Shown: positions 26,619-36,116, counted from the first letter of the stretch. The stretch is 64,000 nucleotides of DNA from CAXBDP01 sp041689935 (GCA_041689935.1 JBDNFI010000091.1:11830-75829), one strand, 5' to 3'. A program made the numbers and translations. Notes: generated from the sequence alone by a model not told the origin.

Positions 26619-27416
26619 ATGAAAAAGTTACTTGTCTTAATCACTTTTACGGGAGTATTAGCTTTCGGTTTCTCATCAGTAGCTTCGGCAGATACCGCCA
26701 TTGCAAGCGCTGACATGGCGTTTACGGATGCCACATTATTACAAGATGGCTTATCTGATGAAGTAGCCGTCGAAGAACTAGGATTTCATCAAGTTGTAAA
26801 AGAGAAATTCATCGAAGGTGGATGGCAGTTCATGGGTATCGTACTTATTTGTTTGATCCTTGGTCTTGCAATTTCCATCGAAAGAATCATCACGTTGAAC
26901 TTAGCTACAACCAACACCAAGAAATTATTAGCTAGAGTAGAAGAAGCTCTTGAATCAGGAGGCGTTGAAAAAGCTAAAGATATTACCAAAGGAACAAGAG
27001 GTCCAGTGGCATCCATCTTTACGCAAGGTCTTATGAGAATGACAGAAGGCATAGAAATGGTTGAGAAGTCAATCATCGCTTATGGCTCTGTAGAAATGGG
27101 ACGTCTTGAAAAAGGACTTGTTTGGATTTCACTTATGATTTCCTTAGCTCCGATGCTTGGTTTCATGGGTACGGTAATTGGTATGATCGAAGCCTTCGAT
27201 ACTATCGAAGCTGCCGGTGATATCTCTCCTGCACTTGTTGCTCGTGGTATTAAAATCGCTCTTTTGACTACAGTTGCTGGTTTGATCGTTGCGGTAATTC
27301 TTCAGTTGTTCTACAACTACCTTGTGTCAAAAATTGATGGGTTGGTTAACGCAATGGAAGATGCGTCTATCTCCCTTGTCGACATCCTAGTAAGATACAA
27401 CCTTACAAAGAAGTAA
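26619..27416 (+). CDS. exbB: MotA/TolQ/ExbB proton channel family protein
   Basis: A 265-residue inner-membrane subunit that uses the proton motive force to energise a TonB or similar outer-membrane process. It has an N-terminal signal (MKKLLVLITFTGVLAFGFSSVASA) and a short periplasmic segment before the first channel span, as in many Bacteroidota ExbB proteins. The family core is GRLEKGLVWISLMISLAPML then GFMGTVIGMIEAF and IALLTTVAGLIVAV. It heads a four-gene unit with a small membrane protein and two ExbD proteins. Confidence 0.93.
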   Translation: MKKLLVLITFTGVLAFGFSSVASADTAIASADMAFTDATLLQDGLSDEVAVEELGFHQVVKEKFIEGGWQFMGIVLICLILGLAISIERIITLNLATTNTKKLLARVEEALESGGVEKAKDITKGTRGPVASIFTQGLMRMTEGIEMVEKSIIAYGSVEMGRLEKGLVWISLMISLAPMLGFMGTVIGMIEAFDTIEAAGDISPALVARGIKIALLTTVAGLIVAVILQLFYNYLVSKIDGLVNAMEDASISLVDILVRYNLTKK

Positions 27417-27443
27417 TATTCACCATCTAAATTAAACGTATTC

Positions 27444-27770
27444 ATGGAATCATTTATAGGTCCAGCACTTTATATAACTTACGTACTAATTATCGTTGGT
27501 GCGGCTGCAGCTGTATTACTTCCACTGATCCAGTCTTTTAGTAACCCTAAGGAACTCCTAAAGTCAGGTATTGGTGTAGTAGCTCTACTTGTTGTATTCT
27601 TTATAGCATACAGCATTTCTGGAGACGAAGTTCTTCCTTCTTATATAGACAGAGGCGTTGATGCCGGCTTGTCTAAAATGGTTGGAGGTATTATGACAAT
27701 GATGTATATATTATTGTTTGGAGCACTTTTAGGAATTGTTTATACAGAAGTATCAAAAGCATTCAAATAA
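27444..27770 (+). CDS. small three-span membrane protein in ExbB-ExbD cluster
   Basis: A 108-residue hydrophobic protein with three predicted membrane segments (about residues 7-27, 43-60 and 80-102). It has no recognised enzymatic motif. It lies between exbB and the first exbD, and its stop shares a base with the exbD start codon (TAATG). By position it is likely an accessory or assembly subunit of the energising complex in this lineage. I do not know a defined family name for it. Confidence 0.7.
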   Translation: MESFIGPALYITYVLIIVGAAAAVLLPLIQSFSNPKELLKSGIGVVALLVVFFIAYSISGDEVLPSYIDRGVDAGLSKMVGGIMTMMYILLFGALLGIVYTEVSKAFK

Positions 27771-28336
27771 TGGCAAAAAGCAGAAATCGTGGAAGCCAAG
27801 ATATAAACTCAGGATCGATGGCAGATATTGCCTTCCTTCTCTTGATTTTCTTTCTTGTAACAACCACAATCGCATCCGATAAGGGCTTGCCTTTAGTATT
27901 GCCGCCCAAGCAGGATCCGAACGAACCACCGCCAGAGGTGGAATTTAATCAGAGAAACATTTTTAAAATACTTATCAACTCCCAAGATCAATTGCTTGTG
28001 GAAGATGAGCCTTTAGAAGATATTAGTCTGATTAAAGATCAAATAAAAACGTTTCTTACGAACAACGGACAAGATCCTGCCTCTTCAGATAGCCCTAAAG
28101 ATGCTGTAGTTTCTCTTAAAACAGATAGAGGAACTAGCTATGATGTCTACATTCAGGTGTACGATGTAATCTTATCGGCATATAACGAGTGCTACGGTGA
28201 GAGAGTTGGGTTAACTGCTGATCAGTTTAGAAACCTCGACTTAAGAAATCCCAGAGAACGAGCAATGTATGATGAAGCTCGATTGGATTTTCCTAGAAAT
28301 ATATCCATTGCAGAACCAACTAAAATTGGAGGTTAG
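27770..28336 (+). CDS. exbD: ExbD/TolR family biopolymer transport protein (first copy)
   Basis: A 188-residue protein with a short basic cytoplasmic start, then the single membrane helix containing the proton-translocating Asp (SGSMADIAFLLLIFFLV, Asp near residue 20), followed by LPLVLPPKQDPNEPPP and a periplasmic domain. It is longer than the E. coli protein (141 residues), with an insertion around YNECYGERVGL. It works with the ExbB above. A second, different ExbD follows after 2 bases. Confidence 0.92.
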   Translation: MAKSRNRGSQDINSGSMADIAFLLLIFFLVTTTIASDKGLPLVLPPKQDPNEPPPEVEFNQRNIFKILINSQDQLLVEDEPLEDISLIKDQIKTFLTNNGQDPASSDSPKDAVVSLKTDRGTSYDVYIQVYDVILSAYNECYGERVGLTADQFRNLDLRNPRERAMYDEARLDFPRNISIAEPTKIGG

Positions 28337-28338
28337 CC

Positions 28339-28800
28339 ATGTCAAAGTTTAAAAAGAAATCGAAAGCAGATACTAATATTCCTACGGCTGCATTGCCGGA
28401 TATTATCTTTATGCTTCTGTTCTTTTTCATGGTAACTACCGTGTTGAGGGAAACAGATATTCTCGTGAATCAAAAAGTACCGAAGGTAGAACAGCTCACT
28501 AAATTGGAGAAAAAGTCATTGGTTAGTTACATTTATATAGGGGAACCTAAAAACCCAGCTATATATGGGACTGAGCCAAGAATCCAGTTAAATGATGTGC
28601 TAGCAGATCCTTCGGATATAATACTTTTTGTTCAACAAGAAAAGGATAAATTGGACGAGATAGAGAGAGATCAAATAACCATTGCTATGAAAGTGGATAT
28701 TGAAACCAAAATGGGAATCATATCCGATGTTCAGCAAGAGTTACGAGAAGCGAGCGCACTTAAGCTGCTCTATACGTCAGTTCCAAAGCTTATTAAATAG
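28339..28800 (+). CDS. ExbD/TolR family biopolymer transport protein (second copy)
   Basis: A 153-residue second ExbD with the membrane helix PTAALPDIIFMLLFFFMV carrying the channel Asp, followed by a periplasmic domain (VPKVEQLTKLEKKSLVSYIYIG). Two distinct ExbD proteins with one ExbB are common in Bacteroidota. A hairpin terminator lies 17 bases after the stop, so the four-gene transcript probably ends here. Confidence 0.92.
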   Translation: MSKFKKKSKADTNIPTAALPDIIFMLLFFFMVTTVLRETDILVNQKVPKVEQLTKLEKKSLVSYIYIGEPKNPAIYGTEPRIQLNDVLADPSDIILFVQQEKDKLDEIERDQITIAMKVDIETKMGIISDVQQELREASALKLLYTSVPKLIK

Positions 28801-28816
28801 ATAAATCAACCATAAT

Positions 28817-28850
28817 AAAAAGTCTTCCCATATTAGGGAAGACTTTTTTT
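28817..28850 (+). terminator. intrinsic terminator after the ExbB/ExbD cluster
   Basis: A perfect stem (AAAAGTCTTCCC / GGGAAGACTTTT) with a 6-base loop is followed by T residues. It sits only 3 bases before the next start codon at 28853. Confidence 0.9.
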
Positions 28851-28852
28851 AT

Positions 28853-30163
28853 ATGACCCAAATGGTAAATAAAAAGAAGCAGGTTAATGGCTGGGTTATG
28901 TATGACTGGGCAAACTCAGTGTATAGCTTAGTAATTACTTCTACTATTTTTCCCATTTACTTCAATAATGTAACCTCTACGGACGAATCAGATAAAGTAA
29001 TTTTTTTCGGAATTGAAGTGATCAATACTGTTTTATATTCTTATTCCCTTTCTGCCTCATTTTTGATTATTGCTTTTTTATCCCCGCTCTTATCCGGTAT
29101 GGCCGATTATGGTGGGAAAAAATTAAGCTTCCTTAAATTCTTTGCCTATTTGGGCTCTGCATCTTGTTTCCTCCTTTATTTCTTTGATGGTTCTAGTGTA
29201 GAATATGGAATAATATTAGCCGCGATGGCAAGCATTGGCTATGCTGGATCAATAGTATTTTACAATGCCTATCTACCTGAAATTACAACTCCTGATAAGT
29301 TTGATTTTGTAAGTGCTAAGGGATTCTCTTTGGGCTATATAGGTAGTGTAATAATGCTAATAGTAAATCTGGCAATGATTAGCAGTCCAGAAACCTTTGG
29401 GCTAGCAGATGCTGGTGAAGCCTCTCGTATATCTTTTCTGATGGTAGGAGTATGGTGGGCAGGTTTCGCTCAAATAACCTTTGCTAGGCTCCCCAATAAT
29501 CCGCACGGCAGAAAGCCAGAGGGGAGTTTATTCAAAAAAGGATATAGAGAGATTCGAAAGGTATTCGAAAGTCTAAGGGAGTTAGACACGATGAAGAGAT
29601 TTCTCTTGTCCTTCTTCTTTTATTCGATGGGAGTACAAACCACCATGTATTTAGCAGCCAGCTTTGGTGATAAAGAATTGAAACTTTCCGGCGATCAATT
29701 AATCCTGACTGTTTTGATTATTCAGCTAGTGGCAATTATGGGCTCCTATTTATTTGCCTACCTATCTAGACTAAAAGGAAATAAATTGAGCTTGCAAGTG
29801 ATGATAATCATTTGGATTGGAATCTGTATTTTGGCTTACTTTGTTTACACACCCACAGAATTTTACATCCTTGCGTTTCTTGTTGGGATGGTCATGGGAG
29901 GTATTCAATCCCTATCCCGAGCTACCTTCTCTAAATTGATTCCTGCAAATACAATTGATAATACCTCATACTTCAGCTTTTTTGACGTAGCTGAGAAATT
30001 GGCCATTGTAATAGGCACTTTTTCTTATGGGATGATTGAGCAATTAACTGGCAGTATGCGCAATAGTACGGTAGCTCTAGGATCCTTCTTTGTGCTAGGC
30101 TTTATCTTCCTTTGGTTTACAAAAATGCCCAAAGCTCAATTGGTAAAGAATAAGTTTTCCTAA
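28853..30163 (+). CDS. MFS transporter of the UMF1 (Atg22-like) group
   Basis: A 436-residue inner-membrane protein with about twelve hydrophobic spans. The N-terminal VNGWVMYDWANSVYSLVI and the central GMVMGGIQSLSRATFSKLIP are typical of the UMF1/Atg22-like MFS group, proposed to export amino acids or other small metabolites. A start at the internal ATG (28862) is equally possible. It follows a terminator and so needs its own promoter, which must overlap the terminator region or lie upstream. The substrate is not known. Confidence 0.88.
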   Translation: MTQMVNKKKQVNGWVMYDWANSVYSLVITSTIFPIYFNNVTSTDESDKVIFFGIEVINTVLYSYSLSASFLIIAFLSPLLSGMADYGGKKLSFLKFFAYLGSASCFLLYFFDGSSVEYGIILAAMASIGYAGSIVFYNAYLPEITTPDKFDFVSAKGFSLGYIGSVIMLIVNLAMISSPETFGLADAGEASRISFLMVGVWWAGFAQITFARLPNNPHGRKPEGSLFKKGYREIRKVFESLRELDTMKRFLLSFFFYSMGVQTTMYLAASFGDKELKLSGDQLILTVLIIQLVAIMGSYLFAYLSRLKGNKLSLQVMIIIWIGICILAYFVYTPTEFYILAFLVGMVMGGIQSLSRATFSKLIPANTIDNTSYFSFFDVAEKLAIVIGTFSYGMIEQLTGSMRNSTVALGSFFVLGFIFLWFTKMPKAQLVKNKFS

Positions 30164-30291
30164 ATCCTCTTTTGGCACAAGCTTTGTCTTATCAGAATCA
30201 ATTGTGACTGAGCGCGAATTCAAATCACATTTTCATTAATAATTAAACTTTTCGTGGGATTGATTCCCAAATATTCATGGTTGTTGGTTGT

Positions 30292-30332
30292 AAAAAGAGC
30301 CTTTCTCCTTTAATAGAGAAAGGCTCTTTTTT
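30292..30332. terminator. bidirectional intrinsic terminator
   Basis: A 15-16 bp perfect stem (AAAAGAGCCTTTCTC / GAGAAAGGCTCTTTT) sits between the convergent UMF1 transporter and DUF1573 genes, with A and T tracts on both sides. Confidence 0.92.
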
Positions 30333-30357
30333 ATTTATGTATGCAGTTTTCAACGTT

Positions 30358-31104
30358 TTAATTGCCTCCTGTTTTCAACATAGACTGTGAGCCAATCTTT
30401 TCCACGATTTCGCCTGTTATGCTTATTCTAGTAAGCTCTTTACTGTTTGCTCCAAATAAAATTAATTCATCTTTGAAGTTACCAATCTTTTGAGCCAGTA
30501 CTTGAAATTTTACCTCCCGCTCTTCACCAGGCTGTATTAAGCTTTGGGAACTTGGGTCGAGTCGGATGCAATTACACGTAGATTTTATGGCTACGATGAG
30601 CACTCTGGCATCTTTTGGACTGGTTAGCTTAGCGGTAAATGGCACCCAAGAACCTTTTTCCATTTTACCCAAAATCATATCTGTATTGGCTGCCGTTAGT
30701 GTCTGATTTGTATTCTGTAGTTCTGAAGCAATGTTTGTAACGTTCCCTTTTACGTAGAGTACTATATTGCCATTTTCCGCATTCGACCATACAGAAATAC
30801 TTTTATTAAAAGCCCCAGGCCTATTTCGACTATCATATTCAGCTACAATTAATTCTGTTTCGCCAGGTTTTATAGGCTCCTTGGTCCAAGTAGGCGTGGT
30901 GCATCCACAGCTGGCATTTACTCCTGATAGAATCAATGGGGCATTTCCGATGTTCTTAAATTTGAACTCATGTCGAGCCAATGGACCCTCTGGAATTTCA
31001 CCGAAGTTGTGAATTTCGGCTTCAAATTCAATCTTAGCTTGCGAAAACGCTGTGATTGCCAAAAAAATAAATGTAAATAAGCTAATTGTGAATTTATTTT
31101 CCAT
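30358..31104 (-). CDS. DUF1573 domain protein, secreted
   Basis: A 248-residue exported protein with an N-terminal signal (FTISLFTFIFLAITAFSQA) followed by a DUF1573 domain. The hallmark is FGEIPEGPLARHEFKFKNIG, then GVNASCGCTTPTWTKEPIKPG. A second immunoglobulin-like repeat carries the similar ATKST-CNC motif (about residues 175-190). DUF1573 proteins are abundant in Bacteroidota and are thought to be periplasmic or surface beta-sandwich proteins; the function is unknown. It stands alone between a terminator and the divergent E1 gene. A damaged relative lies at 62.0-62.4 kb. Confidence 0.88.
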   Translation of the reverse strand: MENKFTISLFTFIFLAITAFSQAKIEFEAEIHNFGEIPEGPLARHEFKFKNIGNAPLILSGVNASCGCTTPTWTKEPIKPGETELIVAEYDSRNRPGAFNKSISVWSNAENGNIVLYVKGNVTNIASELQNTNQTLTAANTDMILGKMEKGSWVPFTAKLTSPKDARVLIVAIKSTCNCIRLDPSSQSLIQPGEEREVKFQVLAQKIGNFKDELILFGANSKELTRISITGEIVEKIGSQSMLKTGGN

Positions 31105-31291
31105 GTCAATATTATTTTGTGCTAAATGTTGGGACTACAAATATAAATGGAATGTTTGGGAAAATGCCAAATTCTAAATATTTACAATATTTCTCTTAAC
31201 GGTTCTACTTGATAGAGGTGAAATTTTTGGCTATTTTTGAGGACGATGAGTAATCGATACAAAATTTTATTCTGATTAACGAAAGGAAATT

Positions 31292-33697
31292 GTGGCTACA
31301 ATAAAAAATATAAAGAAAACAAAGGCATTTGTAGAAGAAATTTTGGCTGATTATCGTTTGGCCAATGAAAGTAGGCAGGCTAGTTTACTCGGCCGAAAAG
31401 AAGTATTTATGGGGAAAGCCAAATTCGGAATTTTTGGCGATGGTAAAGAAGTAGCCCAACTTGCCTTATCTAAGATTTTTAAAAATGGTGATTTTAGAAG
31501 CGGATACTATCGTGATCAAACTTTTATGTTTGCGACTGGTGAGCTTAGTATGCAACAATATTTCGCTCAACTATACGCCCATCCAAGTGTAGAAGCAGAA
31601 CCTGCATCAGCTGGTAGATTAATGAATGGACACTTTGGAACACGTTCGCTTGATGAAAATGGAGATTGGAAAGACCTGACGGCCATGAAGAACTCCAGCT
31701 CTGATGTATCGCCTACAGGCTCGCAAATGCCACGCTTGCTCGGCTTAGCTTATGCGTCTAAGCTGTACCGTCAAAATAAGGCATTGGCCAATTTCTCTCA
31801 ATTTTCGATCAATGGAAATGAAATAGCCGTGGGTACTATTGGGAATGCGTCCAGCTCAGAAGGGATGTTTTATGAAACCATAAACGCCGCCGGAGTATTG
31901 CAAGTCCCAATGCTTATCAATGTGTGGGACGATGATTATGGCATCTCAGTACCACAAAAATACCATACCACTAAGGAATCTATCTCAGAAGTGCTTAAGG
32001 GCTTTCAGCGTGATGAAAACGCAAAAGGGTATGAAATATTCAAGGCAAATGGATGGGATTATCCAGCCTTACTTGAAGCTTATCGTAAGGCAGAGAAAAT
32101 TTGCCGCGAGGAGCATGTACCTGTATTATTTCATGTGGTTCAAATGACGCAACCACAAGGGCATTCTACATCTGGTTCGCATGAGCGCTATAAGTCCAAG
32201 GATCGATTAGTATGGGAGGATGAATTTGATTGCATTAAGAAAATGCGTGAATGGATTTTGAGTGAGGGTATTGCGGATGTCGCTACACTCGATGTAATCG
32301 AGGCCGCTGCTACCACTGCTGCCAAGGCGGCGAGGGATGGAGCTTGGAAAGCTTTTGTGAATGAAATTAAGGAGAAGCAAAATGAAGTAAGTGCGCTTAT
32401 TCAAAACCTTGCTGAAAATAGCCAAGAATCAGAGGCGCTTTTTATCATCAAAAAACAAGTGGATGCTGCCTTGAATCCTATCCGGATGGATAATATCCGT
32501 GCTGCAAAGAAAGCGTTGCGATTAGTGCTACGCGAAGATTCCAGCGAACGAAAAGCATTGCTTGATTGGCTAAATGTAAACTTAGAGGAAAATGAAGACT
32601 TATTCAGCTCTCATCTGTACAGCCAATCGGATAAAAATGCACGGCAAGTTCAAGAAGTAAAACCCAAGTATAATGATGACTCTCCACGTGTGGATGGGCG
32701 GGAGGTTTTGCAAGCCTGTTTCGATGCCGCATTTAGCCGCGACCCAAAAATATTCGCTATTGGCGAGGATGTAGGTAAAATCGGTGATGTAAATCAAGCC
32801 TTTGCTGGTCTGCAAGAGAAGTTTGGTGAAATACGCGTGACAGATACAGGAATCCGTGAATGTACCATTATAGGCCAAGGGATTGGTGCTGCACTGCGTG
32901 GCTTGCGGCCAATCACTGAGATTCAGTATTTAGATTACCTGCTATACGCTATTCAGATATTATCTGATGACTTGGCTTGCTTGCAATACAGAACAAAAGG
33001 AGGCCAAAAGGCACCATTGATCATTCGTACGCGTGGCCATAGGCTTGAAGGAGTGTGGCACTCAGGCTCTCCAATAGGCATGATTTTGAACAGCATACGA
33101 GGTATTTATGTGCTAACTCCAAGAAATATGGTGCAGGCAGCAGGATTTTATAATACCATGCTACAATCTGATGATCCAGCATTGATCATTGAATGCTTGA
33201 ATGGCTACAGACTTAAGGAGCAAATGCCAGCAAATGTCGGTGAATTTACGGTTCCTCTTGGTGTACCTGAAATATTGCGTGAGGGTGAAGATATTACCGT
33301 AGTAACCTATGGCTCTATGTGCAGAGTAATACTGGAAGCCGCAGAGCAATTGGCAGAGGTTGGTATTTCTGTAGAAGTCATTGATGTGCAAACGTTGCTA
33401 CCATTTGATATTCACCACAGCATTGTGGATTCGGTAAAGAAAACCAATCGAGTAGTATTTGCAGATGAAGACGTACCAGGTGGTGCTTCAGCTTATATGA
33501 TGCAGAAAGTGTTGGAAGAGCAGAAAGCGTATTTCCACCTTGACTCTGAGCCAATAACAATCGCTGCAAAGGAACACCGACCAGCTTATTCATCTGATGG
33601 AGATTATTTCTCCAAACCAAATGTAGAAACGGTGTTCGATAAAATTTACCGATTAATGCACGAGGTAGATCCAAACAGATTCCCAGAGATATACTAG
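31292..33697 (+). CDS. fused alpha/beta E1 component of a branched-chain 2-oxoacid dehydrogenase
   Basis: An 801-residue single-chain E1 enzyme that decarboxylates a 2-oxoacid with thiamine diphosphate and passes the acyl group to lipoyl E2. The alpha part (about residues 1-440) shows RSGYYRDQTFMFATGE, HFGTRSLDENGDW and the ThDP region FSINGNEIAVGTIGNASSSE with DDDYGISVP. The beta part (about 465-801) shows AIGEDVGKIGDVNQAF and SDDPALIIE. The fusion is typical of Bacteroidota and makes branched-chain primers for iso-fatty acids likely. The start is GTG. E2 and E3 are not in the window. A terminator follows. Confidence 0.92.
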   Translation: MATIKNIKKTKAFVEEILADYRLANESRQASLLGRKEVFMGKAKFGIFGDGKEVAQLALSKIFKNGDFRSGYYRDQTFMFATGELSMQQYFAQLYAHPSVEAEPASAGRLMNGHFGTRSLDENGDWKDLTAMKNSSSDVSPTGSQMPRLLGLAYASKLYRQNKALANFSQFSINGNEIAVGTIGNASSSEGMFYETINAAGVLQVPMLINVWDDDYGISVPQKYHTTKESISEVLKGFQRDENAKGYEIFKANGWDYPALLEAYRKAEKICREEHVPVLFHVVQMTQPQGHSTSGSHERYKSKDRLVWEDEFDCIKKMREWILSEGIADVATLDVIEAAATTAAKAARDGAWKAFVNEIKEKQNEVSALIQNLAENSQESEALFIIKKQVDAALNPIRMDNIRAAKKALRLVLREDSSERKALLDWLNVNLEENEDLFSSHLYSQSDKNARQVQEVKPKYNDDSPRVDGREVLQACFDAAFSRDPKIFAIGEDVGKIGDVNQAFAGLQEKFGEIRVTDTGIRECTIIGQGIGAALRGLRPITEIQYLDYLLYAIQILSDDLACLQYRTKGGQKAPLIIRTRGHRLEGVWHSGSPIGMILNSIRGIYVLTPRNMVQAAGFYNTMLQSDDPALIIECLNGYRLKEQMPANVGEFTVPLGVPEILREGEDITVVTYGSMCRVILEAAEQLAEVGISVEVIDVQTLLPFDIHHSIVDSVKKTNRVVFADEDVPGGASAYMMQKVLEEQKAYFHLDSEPITIAAKEHRPAYSSDGDYFSKPNVETVFDKIYRLMHEVDPNRFPEIY

Positions 33698-33719
33698 TTG
33701 ATTTAGTCTTAATATTAAG

Positions 33720-33753
33720 AAAGGTGCGGGTGGAGATTCGCACCTTTTTTTTG
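33720..33753 (+). terminator. intrinsic terminator after the E1 gene
   Basis: A stem AAGGTGCG / CGCACCTT with a 10-base loop is followed by eight T, 23 bases after the E1 stop codon. Confidence 0.88.
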
Positions 33754-34042
33754 GTTTGGAATTGAAACTAAAATAATAATTGTATCTTTCAAAGACGTTT
33801 AGAATTGATGCGAAAATTATTTTTTAACGGCTCCTATTAACAATAGATTAAGTTTTTAAAAGTAAACAACGTAAAAATTGTAATAAACGACTATCATTGA
33901 AATTGTATTTATTAAAAAATATTCAAAATATATTTACAATGTTCATTTTTTTATTTACTTTTAATTGCTTCCAGTTTGGAAGTGAGGGGGTTGAAAGACT
34001 CTTTCTTTATTCAATTTAATATTTTGTCAGACGAAAAAGTTA
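33754..34042. other. AT-rich intergenic leader before the second peptide-DUF4221 pair
   Basis: This stretch has no supported gene. It is very AT-rich, with a near-match to the -7 box (TATCTTTC at about 33781) preceded by a TTG at about 18 bases. Short open frames overlap it but have no start or signal that fits. It probably holds the promoter and leader of the downstream peptide gene. Confidence 0.5.
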
Positions 34043-34261
34043 ATGATTACAGTTGGTTTAGTATTAATTTCTTTCTTATCATTTTCAGATCCACCATACA
34101 ATTGTTCTGGTGGTACTCATTATTGGTGTGGTATAGAAATACAGCAATGGATTTTGTCCCTTCCAAGCACATGTAACTGTGGTGTTGATTTTATCTTCAT
34201 CGACTTTTGTAATGATCCTGAGAATCCTATTCCTGTATCTTTTCCTTGTACTCCTGAATAA
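34043..34261 (+). CDS. small secreted six-cysteine peptide (72 aa), partner of DUF4221 gene
   Basis: The 72-residue product has a hydrophobic N-terminus (MITVGLVLISFLSFS) and a mature part with six Cys at about residues 21, 29, 44, 46, 56 and 69, ending in SFPCTPE. The six-Cys pattern and the ending match the broken peptide at 41.6 kb (WCDCG and SFPCTVE there, TCNCG and SFPCTPE here). The signal lacks the usual basic start. In-frame codons KKL precede the ATG but offer no start codon, so the N-terminus may be truncated or wrongly chosen. The DUF4221 gene begins 4 bases after the stop, so the two are coupled. The function is unknown. Confidence 0.6.
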   Translation: MITVGLVLISFLSFSDPPYNCSGGTHYWCGIEIQQWILSLPSTCNCGVDFIFIDFCNDPENPIPVSFPCTPE

Positions 34262-34265
34262 AGTA

Positions 34266-35423
34266 ATGAAAATTTTTAAGTCAATAACATACTTTACTTT
34301 TTTTATTTTAATTGTAAATTTGATGTTTGCCTGCACTTCGAAGCCGAAGCAAGTGCAGGAAACATTGCTTAATAGGGGCATTAAAATTAGCGAAGTATTG
34401 ATGCCCATTCCAGATGATATTACCAACACATGGGATAATAGAAGCGCTTATTCAAAGGATGGAGAAAAGAGATTACTGGTCTATGATGTCTCCACAAAAG
34501 CCATTCATGATTATTCCTTAAATCAAAGTTCATTACTGAAGAGTATGTACGTCTTTTCGGATACACTTGATCCAAAAAACACTTCTGTGAAAATGAAGAA
34601 AACAGAAAGTGGATATATTTTCAACTCTTCTGAATTTTTTGGTCTTTTTGCCTTTGATGGGACGCTAGTTAAAAAGTGGGATATATTTTATCCTAGAGGG
34701 AATGAAATAAAAAATCATACTTATGATTTTAAAATACTTCCAAGGTCTAGTATAAATTCTTTTCAATCTGTAACGGGAATCGATAAGTTGCCAATACGTT
34801 TATTCTTAGCAAATGTGTTTTGGCAAGGTGTATATGAAGATGAATTTTATGCTTATCCTCTATTTGGAGAATTAGATTTAAGAACCGGAATTCTAAAGAA
34901 ATTGCCTGTAAGTTTTCCATCGAATTTTAGAGAGGGAAACAAATCGTATCCCTATAAATTTCAACCAGCCTTTACCGGATGTGATGATGGTCGTATAGCT
35001 TATCAATTTGGAATTGATAATATTATCTATACAATTGATGCTGATACAGAGGAGATTAAATCTTTTGAAGTGGCTAACCCAGAGTTATCTGTTAACATCT
35101 ATCCAATTGGGGTTGAAACTCTTAATGATCTAGCCGAAACTCGAATTTATTTGGATAATCAAGCCACTTATGGAGAGATATATTACAACCAATACACAAA
35201 TGGTTTTTTAAGAAGTTATTCTGTGGCAACTAATGGGAAGAAAAGAAGCTACATGGAAATCATAAATGAGGATATGGAAGTAGTATCCTATTTTGAAATC
35301 GACATCAATTATTCTACAGTTCCCATGATTTATCCAGACGAAATATGGTTTCCATTTCAAAGAGGATATAAGGAGAATGAGATGAAATTTCTAAAAATAA
35401 GTCTTTCCAATTTAACCGATTGA
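34266..35423 (+). CDS. DUF4221-like beta-propeller lipoprotein
   Basis: A 385-residue lipoprotein. The ATG at 34266 gives MKIFKSITYFTFFILIVNLM then FACTS, with the lipobox Cys near residue 23. The in-frame extension back to 34179 overlaps the peptide gene and hides the signal. The body is strand-rich, with repeated short blade-like units and the ending FPFQRGYKENEMKFLKISL. That ending is shared with the paralogue at 41.8 kb (LYFQGYKEDEMKFLRIRL). The middle shares FLANVFWQGVYEDEFYAYPLFGELDLRTG with a similar block there. It is encoded 4 bases after a six-Cys secreted peptide. The function is unknown; a surface or periplasmic role tied to the peptide is inferred. Confidence 0.8.
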   Translation: MKIFKSITYFTFFILIVNLMFACTSKPKQVQETLLNRGIKISEVLMPIPDDITNTWDNRSAYSKDGEKRLLVYDVSTKAIHDYSLNQSSLLKSMYVFSDTLDPKNTSVKMKKTESGYIFNSSEFFGLFAFDGTLVKKWDIFYPRGNEIKNHTYDFKILPRSSINSFQSVTGIDKLPIRLFLANVFWQGVYEDEFYAYPLFGELDLRTGILKKLPVSFPSNFREGNKSYPYKFQPAFTGCDDGRIAYQFGIDNIIYTIDADTEEIKSFEVANPELSVNIYPIGVETLNDLAETRIYLDNQATYGEIYYNQYTNGFLRSYSVATNGKKRSYMEIINEDMEVVSYFEIDINYSTVPMIYPDEIWFPFQRGYKENEMKFLKISLSNLTD

Positions 35424-35441
35424 TCTCGGATCAACCTCCAA

Positions 35442-36116
35442 TTAATTCCGCCGAACTCCTGCCAAAGTAAACTCTACCGATTCGATGGTATTGCTTCTGT
35501 TGAGGGCTCTATCCTGTATTTGGATTCGCAGTTTGATGGTCTGGGTGCCAAATAAGTTGTTAAACTGTGATGAAACCAATCCGTAGCGTAAAGTTCCTGC
35601 CAATGGTCTTATCTCCTCGGTGCGATTCAAGAGTGGAAAACGCCCATTGAACGTTTGAAAGAAGGGAGGATTGCGTGGATCCAATGAAATGAAATTCCCT
35701 CCCGCTTGTTTTACCATAAACTCTACAAAATAATTGTAATGATTATCATTGGTGCGGATTAATATGGTGTCCCGTATTACCTGCCCACTTACTTCCGGAT
35801 TGATGATCCAGTCAATTGGATTGTAAGGCGGCAGACCGGGTCTGCTTCCGAAGCTGATCAAACTGCCACTGTCATCTCTTATAAAATCGAAGGCTTGGTA
35901 GGGAGGAAAAGTCTCATCTCCTCTAAGTCCCAAATCTCCATCTCCATCTTCAAACTTTACAAAAACGATTAATGAGTCGAGAAACCCAGCTTCCACAAAT
36001 TCCACTTTATCGAAGTCGATTTTTGGCGGAAAACCCAAATTTGGCTCGTTGAAGCAGGATACAGTGATGCAGATTAATAAAAGCGACAGTCCGCCTAAAG
36101 AGAGTAATTTCTTCAC
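35442..36116 (-). CDS. lipoprotein of unknown function (about 224 aa)
   Basis: Not assigned to a named family. The GTG at 36116 gives the signal MKKLLSLGGLSLLLICITVSC with a lipobox Cys; an in-frame TTG lies two codons earlier. The mature part includes FVKFEDGDGDLGLRGDE, an acidic Asp-Gly repeat that could bind calcium, followed by strand-rich sequence. Such proteins are seen beside housekeeping genes in Cytophagales. It is convergent with the DUF4221 gene, 18 bases away, and divergent from the LuxE-like gene. Confidence 0.7.
   Translation of the reverse strand: MKKLLSLGGLSLLLICITVSCFNEPNLGFPPKIDFDKVEFVEAGFLDSLIVFVKFEDGDGDLGLRGDETFPPYQAFDFIRDDSGSLISFGSRPGLPPYNPIDWIINPEVSGQVIRDTILIRTNDNHYNYFVEFMVKQAGGNFISLDPRNPPFFQTFNGRFPLLNRTEEIRPLAGTLRYGLVSSQFNNLFGTQTIKLRIQIQDRALNRSNTIESVEFTLAGVRRN

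Noticed and set aside
33976..34176. Open frame of 66 codons overlapping the six-Cys peptide in another frame
   Set aside because: It has no signal or homology, starts with TTG, and overlaps the peptide whose sequence is supported by its relative at 41.6 kb.
34179..34265. Upstream start of the DUF4221 gene at 34179
   Set aside because: It overlaps the secreted peptide gene, while the ATG at 34266 gives a complete lipoprotein signal.
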